64,000 nt of DNA from Pseudomonas gozinkensis (GCF_014863585.1 NZ_CP062253.1:5723501-5787500), one strand, 5' to 3'. Numbered from the stretch's first letter, positions 17,622 through 27,059 are shown. Program-made: numbers and translations. The notes: generated by a model not told the origin, from the letters alone.

Positions 17622-18938
17622 ATGGGCCCATGGCTCGATAGCGTGACCGGGTGGCTGGCCGCCAATCCGCAGTGGCTGGCCGCTGCAGTGTTTGTCGTGG
17701 CCTGTGTGGAATGCCTGGCGATTGCCGGCTTGATCGTGCCCGGCACGGTGCTGCTGTTTGCCGTGGCGGTGCTGGCCGGCAGCGGTGCACTGTCGTTGAG
17801 CGAAACCCTGTTGCTGGGTTTTCTCGGCGGGATTCTCGGTGATGTGATTTCGTACTTCCTCGGTCGCCACTTCCACCAGAACATCCGGCGCCTGCCGGGC
17901 CTGCGCCATCACCCGGAATGGATGGCCGGCGCCGAGACCTATTTCCAGCGCTACGGCATCGCCAGCCTGCTGGTCGGGCGCTTCATCGGCCCATTGCGGC
18001 CGATGCTGCCGATGGTCGCCGGAATGTGCGACATGCCCTTCCCGCGCTTCGCGGCCGTGAGTCTGCTGGCGGCGGCCGGCTGGAGTCTGGCGTACCTGCT
18101 GCCGGGCTGGGCCACCGGTGCGGCGATTCGCCTGCCATTGCCGGAAGGTTTCTGGCTGCAGGCCGGGATCGTTGCCGGCAGCATCGCCGTGATGGTCGGC
18201 CTGAGCGCCAACAGCAGCCTGCGCCGCCATCGCCGGGCAGCGATCTGGATCGGCAGCATGAGCCTGTTGATCCTGATCGGCTTGTTCATCGGTTACCCGT
18301 ATCTGACCGCCCTCGATCAGGGCGTCATGACCCTGGTACAGGAACACCGCCGCCCGGCGCTGGATGAGGTGGCAGTGGTTTTCACCCTTATCGGTGAATT
18401 CCGCAACATGCTGTTGTTCAGCGCCCTGCTGACAGCGCTGTTGTTACTGTGCCGTCAGTGGCGCCATGCGATTTTCGTGGGCGGTACCCTGCTCGTTACG
18501 GCCCTGGCCAATACCGGGACCAAACTGTTTTTCGCCCGGGTACGCCCGGAAGTACTGACCGATCCACTCACCAGCTACAGCATGCCCAGCGGCCATGCGT
18601 CCGGATCGTTCGCGCTGTTCCTGGCGCTCGCCGTGCTGGCCGGACGCGGGCAACCGCCGCGCCTGCGCCTGACCTGGCTGTTGCTTGGTTGTATACCGGC
18701 GCTGGCCATTTCCCTGTCACGGGTGTATCTGGGCGCGCACTGGCCAACAGATGTCCTGGCCGGTGCCATGCTCGCTGCCTGCGTGTGCGCAGCGGGCCTG
18801 TGGCTCAGCCAACGCCGTGCCCCTCTGGGTGCTATGCCGCAGAAAGTCTGGTGGCTGGTTTTGCCGGCGCTGGTCGCTCTGTTTGGTTTCTTCGTATTGC
18901 GACACCTGCCACACACCCTGCTTCGATACGCCTATTGA
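17622..18938 (+). CDS. DedA-family and PAP2-phosphatase fusion protein
   Basis: Inner-membrane protein of 438 residues combining two lipid-related domains. Residues about 1-200 are a DedA/SNARE-associated domain (FLGGILGDVISYFLGRHF; the VGRFIGPLRPMLPMVAG proline-arginine motif). Residues about 215-430 are a PAP2 lipid phosphatase with all three motifs: KLFFARVRPE, SMPSGHAS and SRVYLGAHWPTD. DedA proteins scramble or transport lipid carriers and PAP2 enzymes dephosphorylate undecaprenyl or phosphatidyl phosphates, so a role in carrier-lipid recycling is inferred. GGAG stands eight bases before the ATG at 17622. Confidence 0.92.
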   Translation: MGPWLDSVTGWLAANPQWLAAAVFVVACVECLAIAGLIVPGTVLLFAVAVLAGSGALSLSETLLLGFLGGILGDVISYFLGRHFHQNIRRLPGLRHHPEWMAGAETYFQRYGIASLLVGRFIGPLRPMLPMVAGMCDMPFPRFAAVSLLAAAGWSLAYLLPGWATGAAIRLPLPEGFWLQAGIVAGSIAVMVGLSANSSLRRHRRAAIWIGSMSLLILIGLFIGYPYLTALDQGVMTLVQEHRRPALDEVAVVFTLIGEFRNMLLFSALLTALLLLCRQWRHAIFVGGTLLVTALANTGTKLFFARVRPEVLTDPLTSYSMPSGHASGSFALFLALAVLAGRGQPPRLRLTWLLLGCIPALAISLSRVYLGAHWPTDVLAGAMLAACVCAAGLWLSQRRAPLGAMPQKVWWLVLPALVALFGFFVLRHLPHTLLRYAY

Positions 18939-18948
18939 GCCGCATCCG

Positions 18949-18988
18949 CCGCTTCACGGATTCCCCTTCGGGGCGAATCCGCAAGCGG
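18949..18988 (+). terminator. hairpin after the DedA-PAP2 gene
   Basis: CCGCTT...AAGCGG encloses GGATTC...GAATCC and a CCCC-TTCG-GGGC core, giving a long interrupted stem. There is no T tract afterwards. The following 200 bases up to the toxin gene are AT-rich and probably hold its promoter, but I could not assign -35/-10 elements with confidence. Confidence 0.5.
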
Positions 18989-19187
18989 CGATCAGTCCTG
19001 TTTCTGAACTGACACTCTGCTGTTTCGACAAATACGTCACCGCCACACTTGCCCGAAGTGAACACACAAAACTCGTCATCGCGACAAAGCCGACAACCAT
19101 AAAGATAATTGGCAAAACAATATGCCTGTCCAAAAAATCATTGCATGACAGATTGAATGCTCAACACCTCAAGGAAGAGTATTGATC

Positions 19188-22100
19188 TTGTCTATTCCGT
19201 TCGAAACAACTTATGAAACATATCCTGCAACTGCAATTACTGTTTCCGACCTAAGTAACCCATCAACTGGCAAAGAGACCGGCACTTCCTTTCCGCACGG
19301 CCAGACACCCAGCCTGCGTGATACAGACAGCCTGTTTGGCCCCTTGCGCATCGGCGAAATGACCGTCAGCCGTCAAGAGCTGTTTGCCTTGGGCGGGCGG
19401 CTCAATGGTCAGGTCATCTGCGCAGCCAATACTTATTTCCCCGAGCCCGATCAAACATTCATTGACTCATTGGAATTCGACCCGGCCGAAGTTGAGCAGC
19501 GTATCAAGTCAGTCAATAAGCAAGAAGGCCAGAAAGTTGCGCCACTGCTGTATGAAATTGTCACACAGCGCTCACCGAATGCCCCATCGCTGATGCGCGA
19601 GATGGCGACGGGCGAATCTGCTGCGGCAATGAACAAGATCAACAATCTGCTGAAAGCCACACAACGCCTGGACATACGCAGGGACCCGCTGCCGGATCAT
19701 TTACCCAATTGGGTAGACAAGGCCAAGAGTCGCAGCCTGGCCGGCATGGGGGTGGGGTTGCAGGCCTACGGACTGTACAGCGCGTTCACCGGCGCCATCG
19801 ACGCCCTCAAGAAAGGCCATACGGGGGAAGTCCTGATCAATGTCGGCGGCGGCCTTTCGGAGATCACCTCATTGGGATTCGAGTATGCCCTGACCAGGAC
19901 GGGCGAGCATATGATCCGACAGGGTTCGACGGCGATTGAACAATTCGGCAAGACCGGCATGGGCAAGTGGTTGTGCCGGGGCGCAGGACTGATCGCCAGC
20001 GTGCTGACGCTGCCGTTTGACATCTACACCGCCATCAAATCCTTCAACGATGCCGCCAAGGCCCAGGGCAAAGAGGCTCAGGACCTCTACGTGACAGGAG
20101 GGTTGAGTGTATTCAGCGCCGCGTTGTCACTGGCGCTGGGTTGCGCGGCACTGGCAGGCTTCCAGGCGGCCGGCCCGGTGGGCATCGCAGCGGCGGCAAT
20201 CATGATTGTCGGCGCCAGAATCTACGGCGCTGTCCGGGCCGTCGACGACATCGACGATTACATCGAGCTGTCCGTGAACGAACGCTGGCGCGCCGGCTGG
20301 TTCGCCTTCACCGGGCAGGACCAGGACAAGGCACTGATGGAGCGTTACCTGGTCGCCCGAACCACCAGCAACTATGCCAAGGCCTTGAAGACCCAAAGCC
20401 TGCGCTGGCTGGACAATGAACTCAAGGACAGTGTCGACGCGATCGTCAACGGCCGGTTCGATGTCAGGCTGCAACCCACCCGCCTCCATCGTTACCAGTG
20501 GGATGAAAGCAAGGGTGAAGGGCCCTACATCACCGAGAACCTGCCGGTCATCGTCGAGATCGACGACCATTATGATGCAGGCGCTGGCCTGCCGGACTCG
20601 GACGCTATCGTGACCACCGTGAAGAGCGACCCCGCCAAAGGGGTTTTCTGGAACCTCGGCGGTGGCAATGACAGGGTGCAGGGGGTACGCAACAAACCGA
20701 ATTTCTTCAGTTACGGCACCGGCAAAAAAAACCTCAACGGCGGTGACAGAGACGATTCGTTTCTCTTTCAGTCCGCCAGCGACGCACTTTCAGGTGCAGA
20801 GATCCGGCCGAGTCATCTGCAAGGGGGAGACGGTACCGACCTGCTATGGCTGCAAGGCACTCACAGGCACCTGGATCACATCCCGGATCCACCGCTTTAC
20901 CTCGGTTATGACATTGACCTGAAAGCCGGCAGGCTCGGGCTGCGCTCGGCGAACCCGGCGATCGAACCAGTGCTGCATTCCACGTTCAGCTCCATCGAAA
21001 AAGTCGAAACCCTGGCCGGCGCGTACAACCGGGTCAAGGGATCGGATCAGGCCGACGTCATTACCGCCAATGGGCAGGATCAGGTCAATGCCGGTGCAGG
21101 GGATGACCATATTTCCGTCCGGGGTCTCTTTGCCAGCGTCGACGGCGGTAGCGGCAACGATACCTACCAACTCAATCCTCTGAGTCGCCAGATTCTCATT
21201 ACCGAGGATGGCGTGGAGCCCAGCAAGGTTTATCTGGGGGTCACACTTGAAGCGATTCAGAACTGGCTCATCCGTGATCATGCCCTGGTAATCGAATCGC
21301 TTCGTGACGACCACCCCCGCTCGCCGCTACGCACACTGGTACTCGAAGCGGTCTACCGGACCGTCGACGGCAAACGCGTGCTGAACAACGACAAATGGAT
21401 ATTCATCACCCAGGATGGCTACCACTTGCAACCCGAGTGGCCGGCCGAGATTGCGGCCAGCGCCCACCAGCCCCTGCAGGTCAACGTCATCACTGTCGGC
21501 ATGGCCAGGCCATCCCCGGTGCTGCTCAACAATCCGGTCAACATTCCGTCCTCCAAAGCACACTCGTATTACTTCGTTTCCAGACAGAACTATCACACCA
21601 CCCTGAAAGCCGCCCCGGCAGACATAGGGGCGCACAGCACGCTGTATGTCGACTTCGACAGCAAGGACATTGCTGAAGTCAGGGCGATCTATACGGTCAC
21701 CGCGCAGCAGACAAACGCATTTACCATGCTCGCTTACGACGATGTCCACTTCACGATCTCTTTCGGTCCGGGTGCCGGACTGCTCTCGCTGCATGGCGCC
21801 GTCATCGAAAATGCGGGGAGGAAAAGTGACAGAGGCGCCGGCATCCTGACCTCGGGCTGGAAAATGAATCACGCTTTCACCCTGGTCATGCGTGATGGCG
21901 TTTCCTATGAGCTCGACTATCCGGACACTGCCTGTCTGGACGATGCCAGAAACCCGGGCTACCGAACGGTAGAAAGTCGTAACTCGCTGCGAGCCCGCGC
22001 CGGTACCTACCTGTTCGTCAAACCCTCTGTCGAAAAGCGCACCCTGAAGAACACCCCGCAACGCGTCGACTTCAAGGCCATCGATCACAACGCGACCTTC

Positions 22101-22661
22101 TGGCTGGAAGGTCGATCCTCGACGTATGCGCTGTACCCGGCCAGCAACATGTCCATTCGCCTGTCCACCGCCGAAGCGGACGCCAGCCTTCGAGGATCCT
22201 CGACCTGGCACATTCATACGCAACAGTTGCAGGAAGCGATCAGCGACAGTCACCTCTCCATCAAGGATGACCTGCTCAAGATCGGCAGCATTCACGTTCA
22301 TCTGCCCGACAGCAACGACGCATCGCTGCCCCTGGAAACCATCGACGTGATCGACTCCTCGGGGCATCGCTATCGGGTCAATACGTTGTTCGAGGTGATT
22401 GGTCTGCATGCCGTCAATGCGCTCTCCTGCGCCTCGACCCAGGCGGTCGTCGACCTGATAGACGACCATAAACACCGGCAGATCCTGGAAAGCGATAACG
22501 TTCCCATCGAGAACATCCATCTGTCCGACGCACCTCACGCAAGAATTTTCTATAACGCGGCAACAGGTCAGTGGACAGCCGGCAGCGACGCCACACGCCT
22601 GATCGATGCCGAGCGCCTCGTCATCGAAAACAGATCGGCCGCCATGACGGCAACGAACTGA
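19188..22661 (+). CDS. large RTX-repeat protein with pore-forming-type hydrophobic region (putative secreted toxin)
   Basis: A 1157-residue protein I could not name. Residues about 175-350 hold hydrophobic, Gly/Ala-rich helices, the strongest at about 304-352 (LSVFSAALSLALGCAALAGF), followed by the RW.AGWFAFTGQ block. This layout resembles the translocation region of large Tcd-like and FitD/Mcf-like insecticidal toxins; that link is inference. Between about 489 and 660 are degenerate RTX nonapeptides: GGGNDRVQG, GGDRDDSF, GGDGTDLLW, GAGDDHIS, GGSGNDTY. The remaining 500 residues look beta-rich. There is no signal peptide. The start is TTG; AAGGAAGAG stands eight bases before the TTG at 19188, making it better than the TTG at 19182. 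The next gene (43 bases downstream) is the ADP-ribosyltransferase-like protein. Confidence 0.75.
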   Translation: MSIPFETTYETYPATAITVSDLSNPSTGKETGTSFPHGQTPSLRDTDSLFGPLRIGEMTVSRQELFALGGRLNGQVICAANTYFPEPDQTFIDSLEFDPAEVEQRIKSVNKQEGQKVAPLLYEIVTQRSPNAPSLMREMATGESAAAMNKINNLLKATQRLDIRRDPLPDHLPNWVDKAKSRSLAGMGVGLQAYGLYSAFTGAIDALKKGHTGEVLINVGGGLSEITSLGFEYALTRTGEHMIRQGSTAIEQFGKTGMGKWLCRGAGLIASVLTLPFDIYTAIKSFNDAAKAQGKEAQDLYVTGGLSVFSAALSLALGCAALAGFQAAGPVGIAAAAIMIVGARIYGAVRAVDDIDDYIELSVNERWRAGWFAFTGQDQDKALMERYLVARTTSNYAKALKTQSLRWLDNELKDSVDAIVNGRFDVRLQPTRLHRYQWDESKGEGPYITENLPVIVEIDDHYDAGAGLPDSDAIVTTVKSDPAKGVFWNLGGGNDRVQGVRNKPNFFSYGTGKKNLNGGDRDDSFLFQSASDALSGAEIRPSHLQGGDGTDLLWLQGTHRHLDHIPDPPLYLGYDIDLKAGRLGLRSANPAIEPVLHSTFSSIEKVETLAGAYNRVKGSDQADVITANGQDQVNAGAGDDHISVRGLFASVDGGSGNDTYQLNPLSRQILITEDGVEPSKVYLGVTLEAIQNWLIRDHALVIESLRDDHPRSPLRTLVLEAVYRTVDGKRVLNNDKWIFITQDGYHLQPEWPAEIAASAHQPLQVNVITVGMARPSPVLLNNPVNIPSSKAHSYYFVSRQNYHTTLKAAPADIGAHSTLYVDFDSKDIAEVRAIYTVTAQQTNAFTMLAYDDVHFTISFGPGAGLLSLHGAVIENAGRKSDRGAGILTSGWKMNHAFTLVMRDGVSYELDYPDTACLDDARNPGYRTVESRNSLRARAGTYLFVKPSVEKRTLKNTPQRVDFKAIDHNATFWLEGRSSTYALYPASNMSIRLSTAEADASLRGSSTWHIHTQQLQEAISDSHLSIKDDLLKIGSIHVHLPDSNDASLPLETIDVIDSSGHRYRVNTLFEVIGLHAVNALSCASTQAVVDLIDDHKHRQILESDNVPIENIHLSDAPHARIFYNAATGQWTAGSDATRLIDAERLVIENRSAAMTATN

Positions 22662-22704
22662 ATCGCAGCAAGGAACAACACTTCAATCGTCAAGGAATGA
22701 CACG

Positions 22705-24711
22705 ATGCGTCCAAAAACACCCCCATCATCAAACCCTCCGAGAGTGAATCAGCAATCGCCAACGGACACGCTCGTCAATCGACCGCGTTCGGATGTCGAA
22801 GTACCGATGCTGAATCGCCCACACTCCGATTTTCCCGGCCAACCTGTCGTCGCACCCGGGCCGGGCTCGGGCACTCACTCCGCCGACGGCGGCACCCCGC
22901 CCCGAATCGAGATATCCGACCTGCCCGACGTCCAGTCCGCAACAGACAGCGGACTGACCGGCTACCTGTTGAATCAGGCGTTATTGCGCAATATGCAGAC
23001 AGCGGATGCCGATGGCTTTCGTTTTGTCGTCGGGCGCCGGTTTGTCGATATCCGGGACATCGGCACCGTGCATGTGGAGTTCGACGCGGCTCGAGGGGCC
23101 TACCGGATAACCGACCTGTACCGGAAACTGGCGCCCGGCCCGCTGATCCTGAGAGATCCGGGCGAAACAACGTGGCGCCTTGCCCATCAACCGCCGAAAG
23201 CGGTCAAACGTCCTGCCAGTGAACAGGGCGATACGCAGAGCAAGCGCCCGGCCATTTCACAACCGCAGCCTTTCCAGCCATTGTCGCGTCTGCATCTGGA
23301 CCCTCTGCCTCACTGGGTAGAGCTTGATAACCAGGGTTATTACCGACGGCACGAACATGTAATCAGCTCTCCGAACGCCGATTACTTTTACGGATTCAAG
23401 GGTACTGACAACTATTGGGTACGGGTTGACGAGCCCCCCGCCGGATTCAATGGCTCGCCCACCCACCTGACCGCCTGGAAGGATCGTCAGATCTGGGAGG
23501 CTTACGGCATTCATGGCAAGGACATCACACGCTTTCGGGAAGAGGGCCAGACGAGCGGCAGTCGGCCGCACTGGGTCAAACCGATGGTGACCGACAATGC
23601 CAGGCAGGATCTGATCATGGATGGTTTGCGCTGGTTACATCCTCAGAAGACGCTGGATGACGTGACCGAACACCTGCGCAGCTACAATCTTTCGCCTGGG
23701 CAGCATGTGCAGTTGCGCAAGGACCTGCTCGACAATCCGCGACAAATGCCACAGTGGGCGGAGCAGCATCGATTACGTTCGCTCGATGACAAAGACCCCG
23801 GTCGCTTCGATCAACTGCGACAGGAAATCGAGCCCCTGCTGATCCCCACAAGAAACGGCAAGATTTGGCGCGCCGATCTGGTTGACATTGACCAAAGCCT
23901 GAGCCGGTCTTTTTACGACGGATTTCTCGCCAGTCTGGGTTACCTGCGCAACAGCAGCGGTTGCCTGTACCGCGTCGACATTCCCGGCTTGTTCAGGGGT
24001 GATGAGCGAACGCCGTTCGAGTTTCATGACGACGGCGTCATGTTGCCGCGCATGAAACATCCAAGAGGGGCGACGACCGAAACACCCGTCAGCGCAACGG
24101 TCAGTCTGACGCTGGTCAGAGAGTATTCCGGCAATGGCAGAAAAACCCCGGATCCGGAATATCTGCTCTACAACAACCAGAAGAACAAATACCCCGGCAA
24201 GAAACCCGGTGAGCCTGATCACGATTCAAGCGAGTCCGATAACGATGGGTCTGATGCGTCTGACGTGGAGCTGGACTCCGAACGCAACTACGAAACGACT
24301 CGACATAATCAGAAGTTCGCTTTCGCCTACATCATCGACACCCGAAAAATGGAAGTGGTGCTCAAAGAGGAAAACGAGCTGCTCAATCTGTCCGCAGAGA
24401 AAGACGGCACGTGGTTTCCCCAAGATGATCTCGAAGCACTGATCTCCGCCCCGAAAAATGGCATCGATTCCGAACGCCTCTGGCTGCTTGACTCGACCTA
24501 CACACGAGCAGCAAAAGTCGACGATGTGGTCCGGGCGGGGACTGATCCATGGTCCACCCATCAGGCCATTGAAGAGCGAACCCACAGCGGCGACTACAAC
24601 CAGCATGAATATGACGCTCTGATCGACACGGTCGCGAAAGCTGGCAAGCCGATACTGACGCTTGCCCCAGGCAAGGACTGGTTCGCCAGCGACATCGTCT
24701 GGCCCGAGTAA
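22705..24711 (+). CDS. putative ADP-ribosyltransferase toxin (668 residues)
   Basis: Residues 1-65 are Pro/Ser-rich and probably disordered. About 85-160 is a small domain (FRFVVGRRFVDI ... GAYR ... TTWR). Residues 203-293 are a module found twice in the paralogue at 29812 (IWEAYGIHGKDITRFREE). The C-terminal 250 residues align by eye with heat-labile-enterotoxin-type ADP-ribosyltransferases: LYRVD with Arg423, RTPFEF..DGVMLPR, a VSATVSL segment (463-467) in place of STS, the strand FAYIIDTR, and D575-L-E577 as the ExE-like pair. An acidic insertion (about 510-530) separates the strands. AAGGAA precedes the ATG. No immunity gene or signal peptide is seen. It is probably cotranscribed with the RTX protein upstream. 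Confidence 0.72.
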   Translation: MRPKTPPSSNPPRVNQQSPTDTLVNRPRSDVEVPMLNRPHSDFPGQPVVAPGPGSGTHSADGGTPPRIEISDLPDVQSATDSGLTGYLLNQALLRNMQTADADGFRFVVGRRFVDIRDIGTVHVEFDAARGAYRITDLYRKLAPGPLILRDPGETTWRLAHQPPKAVKRPASEQGDTQSKRPAISQPQPFQPLSRLHLDPLPHWVELDNQGYYRRHEHVISSPNADYFYGFKGTDNYWVRVDEPPAGFNGSPTHLTAWKDRQIWEAYGIHGKDITRFREEGQTSGSRPHWVKPMVTDNARQDLIMDGLRWLHPQKTLDDVTEHLRSYNLSPGQHVQLRKDLLDNPRQMPQWAEQHRLRSLDDKDPGRFDQLRQEIEPLLIPTRNGKIWRADLVDIDQSLSRSFYDGFLASLGYLRNSSGCLYRVDIPGLFRGDERTPFEFHDDGVMLPRMKHPRGATTETPVSATVSLTLVREYSGNGRKTPDPEYLLYNNQKNKYPGKKPGEPDHDSSESDNDGSDASDVELDSERNYETTRHNQKFAFAYIIDTRKMEVVLKEENELLNLSAEKDGTWFPQDDLEALISAPKNGIDSERLWLLDSTYTRAAKVDDVVRAGTDPWSTHQAIEERTHSGDYNQHEYDALIDTVAKAGKPILTLAPGKDWFASDIVWPE

Positions 24712-24730
24712 CGGCCCCGGTCAGCCGGCC

Positions 24731-25321
24731 TTATGCAAACAGCTCCCCCTGCAACTCATCGAGCAGCGCCTGGATCGCATCCAGTCGCTGCTGCGGGTCG
24801 TCGAGTTGCAGCAAATCGATCTTGTCCTCTTCGGCGAAGGGCAACAGATAGGCCAACTGGTTGGCCAGCGATTGCTGGCCAATCGCTTCGGTGCCCATGT
24901 TCAGCGCCTCGACCATCGGGTGCTCGGCCAGCGCCTTGAGCAGCGCGACCAGATCCGCGTCTTCATCCTGCAAGGGTTGCTCGGGTTCTTCGTCCAGCCA
25001 CTCGATATCCGCGACGATCAGTTGATCGCGTTGCACTTCGGTGCGCTGCACGATGAAGCGCCGCCCGCCCTGCACGCGAATACCCAACAGTCCGTTGTCC
25101 TGCTGCTGGAAATCGGTGATCCGCGCTTCGCAGCCGACCATGGCGAAACCTTCCGGTGCGACCCCGACTTCGCTGCCTTCAAGGATGCACACCACACCGA
25201 AACCTGCGCCCTGTTTCATGCAGCGGCCGATCATGTCCAGGTAGCGCGCCTCGAAGATCTGCAGATCCAGATTGCAGCCGGGAAACAGCACCGTGTTCAG
25301 CGGAAAAAGCGGCAGACTCAT
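24731..25321 (-). CDS. LON substrate-binding (N-terminal) domain protein
   Basis: A stand-alone 196-residue Lon N-terminal-like protein (PUA-like fold), without the ATPase and protease domains of Lon. Recognisable parts are LPLFPLNTVLFPG at the start, FEARYLDMIGRCM, GFGVVCIL and an R-E-W-L-DEEP-type loop (IEWLDEEPEQ). Such proteins are widespread in Pseudomonas; function unknown, probably substrate recognition. Two ATGs lie at 25327 and 25321; AAGGAA abuts the first and is correctly spaced for the second, which I chose. It is the third gene of a minus-strand group with lrgA and lrgB. Confidence 0.88.
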   Translation of the reverse strand: MSLPLFPLNTVLFPGCNLDLQIFEARYLDMIGRCMKQGAGFGVVCILEGSEVGVAPEGFAMVGCEARITDFQQQDNGLLGIRVQGGRRFIVQRTEVQRDQLIVADIEWLDEEPEQPLQDEDADLVALLKALAEHPMVEALNMGTEAIGQQSLANQLAYLLPFAEEDKIDLLQLDDPQQRLDAIQALLDELQGELFA

Positions 25322-25331
25322 AGACATTTCC

Positions 25332-26048
25332 TTACACCACCATCGACACCGCCAACGGCAGGAACACCGCCGTGGCCACGCCCATCAGACTCATCGCCAG
25401 CGCCGCAAAGGCGCCGCACTCATCGCTTTCCTGCAACGCCACCGACGTACCGACCGCATGCGCCGTCATGCCCAGCGCCATCCCGCGCGCCTCCGGGCTG
25501 TGCACGCCGAGGCGGGTCAGCAGCGCCGGGCCGAAGATTGCGCCGATCACCCCGGTGATCAACACAAACACCGCCGCCAATGCCGCGACACCGCCGATCT
25601 GCTCGGCTACCAGCATGGCAATCGGCGAGGTCACCGATTTGGGCGCCATGGTCATCAGGATCATGTGATCGGCACCGAACCACCAGCCCAGCGCCACGCC
25701 CATGCCCGTGGCGACCACGCCGCCTATCACCAGCGTAGTAAAAATCGGCCAGAACAATTGGCGGATGCGGCGCAGGTTCAGGTACAGCGGCACGGCCAGC
25801 GCCACGGTTGCCGGCCCGAGCAAGATGCTGAGGATCTCCGTGCTCTTGCGGTACTCGGCGTAGGTCAGGCCGCAGCCGACCAGCACGCCGATCACCAACA
25901 ACATCGAGACCAGTACCGGTTGCAGAAAGATCCAGCGGGTTTTCTCGAACGCCGCCAGCACCAGTTGATAAGCCCCCAGGGTGATGCCGATGCCGAACAG
26001 GGGATGGTGAATCACCGAAGCCCAGGCACCTTGCCAGTCGAACAGCAT
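25332..26048 (-). CDS. LrgB/CidB family membrane protein
   Basis: A 238-residue integral membrane protein of the LrgB family with about seven hydrophobic helices. Signatures: YRKSTEILSILLGPATVALAVPLY, LAPKSVTSPIAMLVAEQIGG-type (MAPKSVTSPIAM) and LGMTAHAVGTSVALQ. LrgAB pairs were first described as holin/antiholin-like; later work supports small-metabolite (pyruvate, glycolate) export. The start ATG overlaps the stop of the LrgA gene by one base, showing the usual two-component pair. Confidence 0.93.
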   Translation of the reverse strand: MLFDWQGAWASVIHHPLFGIGITLGAYQLVLAAFEKTRWIFLQPVLVSMLLVIGVLVGCGLTYAEYRKSTEILSILLGPATVALAVPLYLNLRRIRQLFWPIFTTLVIGGVVATGMGVALGWWFGADHMILMTMAPKSVTSPIAMLVAEQIGGVAALAAVFVLITGVIGAIFGPALLTRLGVHSPEARGMALGMTAHAVGTSVALQESDECGAFAALAMSLMGVATAVFLPLAVSMVV

Positions 26049-26410
26049 CAGGATTCCTCCGAATGCGGCGCGTGACGCTTGACCAGCCGTTGCATCAGCA
26101 CGCCGGCGAAGGCCATCGACAGAATCAGCGAAACCACCAGCGCACCGACGATGGCCCAGAAATCCGCGGCAATCGCCGTGGCATAAACCATCACGCCCAC
26201 CGCCGGCGGCACCAGCAGCAATGGCAGATAACGCAACAGACTGCCGGCGGCGAGGTTCAGCGGCTCGCCGACTTCACCGCGCACGATCAGGAATACCAGC
26301 AACAGCAAAAGGCCGATGATCGGCCCCGGCAGCACCGGCAACAGCAAGTGATTGAGGGCCGTGCCGAGCAATTGAAACAGCACCAGCCACGTCAGGCCGC
26401 GTAGCAACAT
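26048..26410 (-). CDS. CidA/LrgA family membrane protein
   Basis: A 120-residue protein with four hydrophobic helices, the partner of the LrgB protein that follows with a one-base overlap. Family signatures are LLPVLPGPIIGLLLLL (the PGSIIGMLLL-type motif) and LLRYLPLLLVPPAVGVM. It probably forms the membrane pore or carrier complex with LrgB. It is transcribed divergently from the MaoC hydratase gene. Confidence 0.92.
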   Translation of the reverse strand: MLLRGLTWLVLFQLLGTALNHLLLPVLPGPIIGLLLLLVFLIVRGEVGEPLNLAAGSLLRYLPLLLVPPAVGVMVYATAIAADFWAIVGALVVSLILSMAFAGVLMQRLVKRHAPHSEES

Positions 26411-26603
26411 CCGTCATCTCCGTCTTACTTTCCAACCCGCAAGTCGTCGGCATTATAAGCACGCCTGCGCTATGGATCGGCATTCGCCAAAAGCATGGTC
26501 GGTTGACCTGAGCAAATCGCCATGATGATCTACAGTGGTTCGCAGGGCGGTCAAATCCCCCACCTGAAAAACTATAAAACCGATGAACCCAAGGAGAGTC
26601 TCA

Positions 26604-27059
26604 ATGCCCTATGTTCCAGTTGCAGAGCTCAAAGATTATGTCGGCAAGGAACTCGGACGTTCCGAATGGCTCACCATCGATCAGGAGCGTATCAACCTGT
26701 TCGCCGAAGCCACCGGGGATTACCAGTTCATCCATGTCGATCCGGTCAAAGCCGCGCAAACGCCATTTGGCAGCACCATTGCACACGGTTTCCTGTCGTT
26801 GTCGCTGATCCCCAAACTGATGGAAGACATCCTGATCCTGCCGCAAGGCGTGAAGATGGTGGTCAACTACGGCCTGGACAGTGTGCGTTTCATCCAGCCG
26901 GTCAAGGTCAATTCCAAGGTCCGGCTCAAGGTCGACCTCGGTGAAGTGACCGAGAAAAAACCTGGCCAGTGGCTGCTCAAGGCCACCGCCACCCTGGAGA
27001 TCGAAGGCTCGGACAAACCGGCCTACATCGCCGAACCGCTGTCGCTCTGCTTCGTTTAA
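26604..27059 (+). CDS. MaoC-like (R)-specific enoyl-CoA hydratase
   Basis: A 151-residue hot-dog fold hydratase. The catalytic signature is visible: FAEATGDYQFIHVDP, with the Asp-x5-His hydratase dyad, followed by GSTIAHGFLSLSLIP. It probably hydrates enoyl-CoA to (R)-3-hydroxyacyl-CoA, linking beta-oxidation to other pathways; the actual substrate cannot be read from sequence. The start is the ATG at 26604 with AAGGAG seven bases upstream. It is a single gene, divergent from lrgA. Confidence 0.9.
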   Translation: MPYVPVAELKDYVGKELGRSEWLTIDQERINLFAEATGDYQFIHVDPVKAAQTPFGSTIAHGFLSLSLIPKLMEDILILPQGVKMVVNYGLDSVRFIQPVKVNSKVRLKVDLGEVTEKKPGQWLLKATATLEIEGSDKPAYIAEPLSLCFV

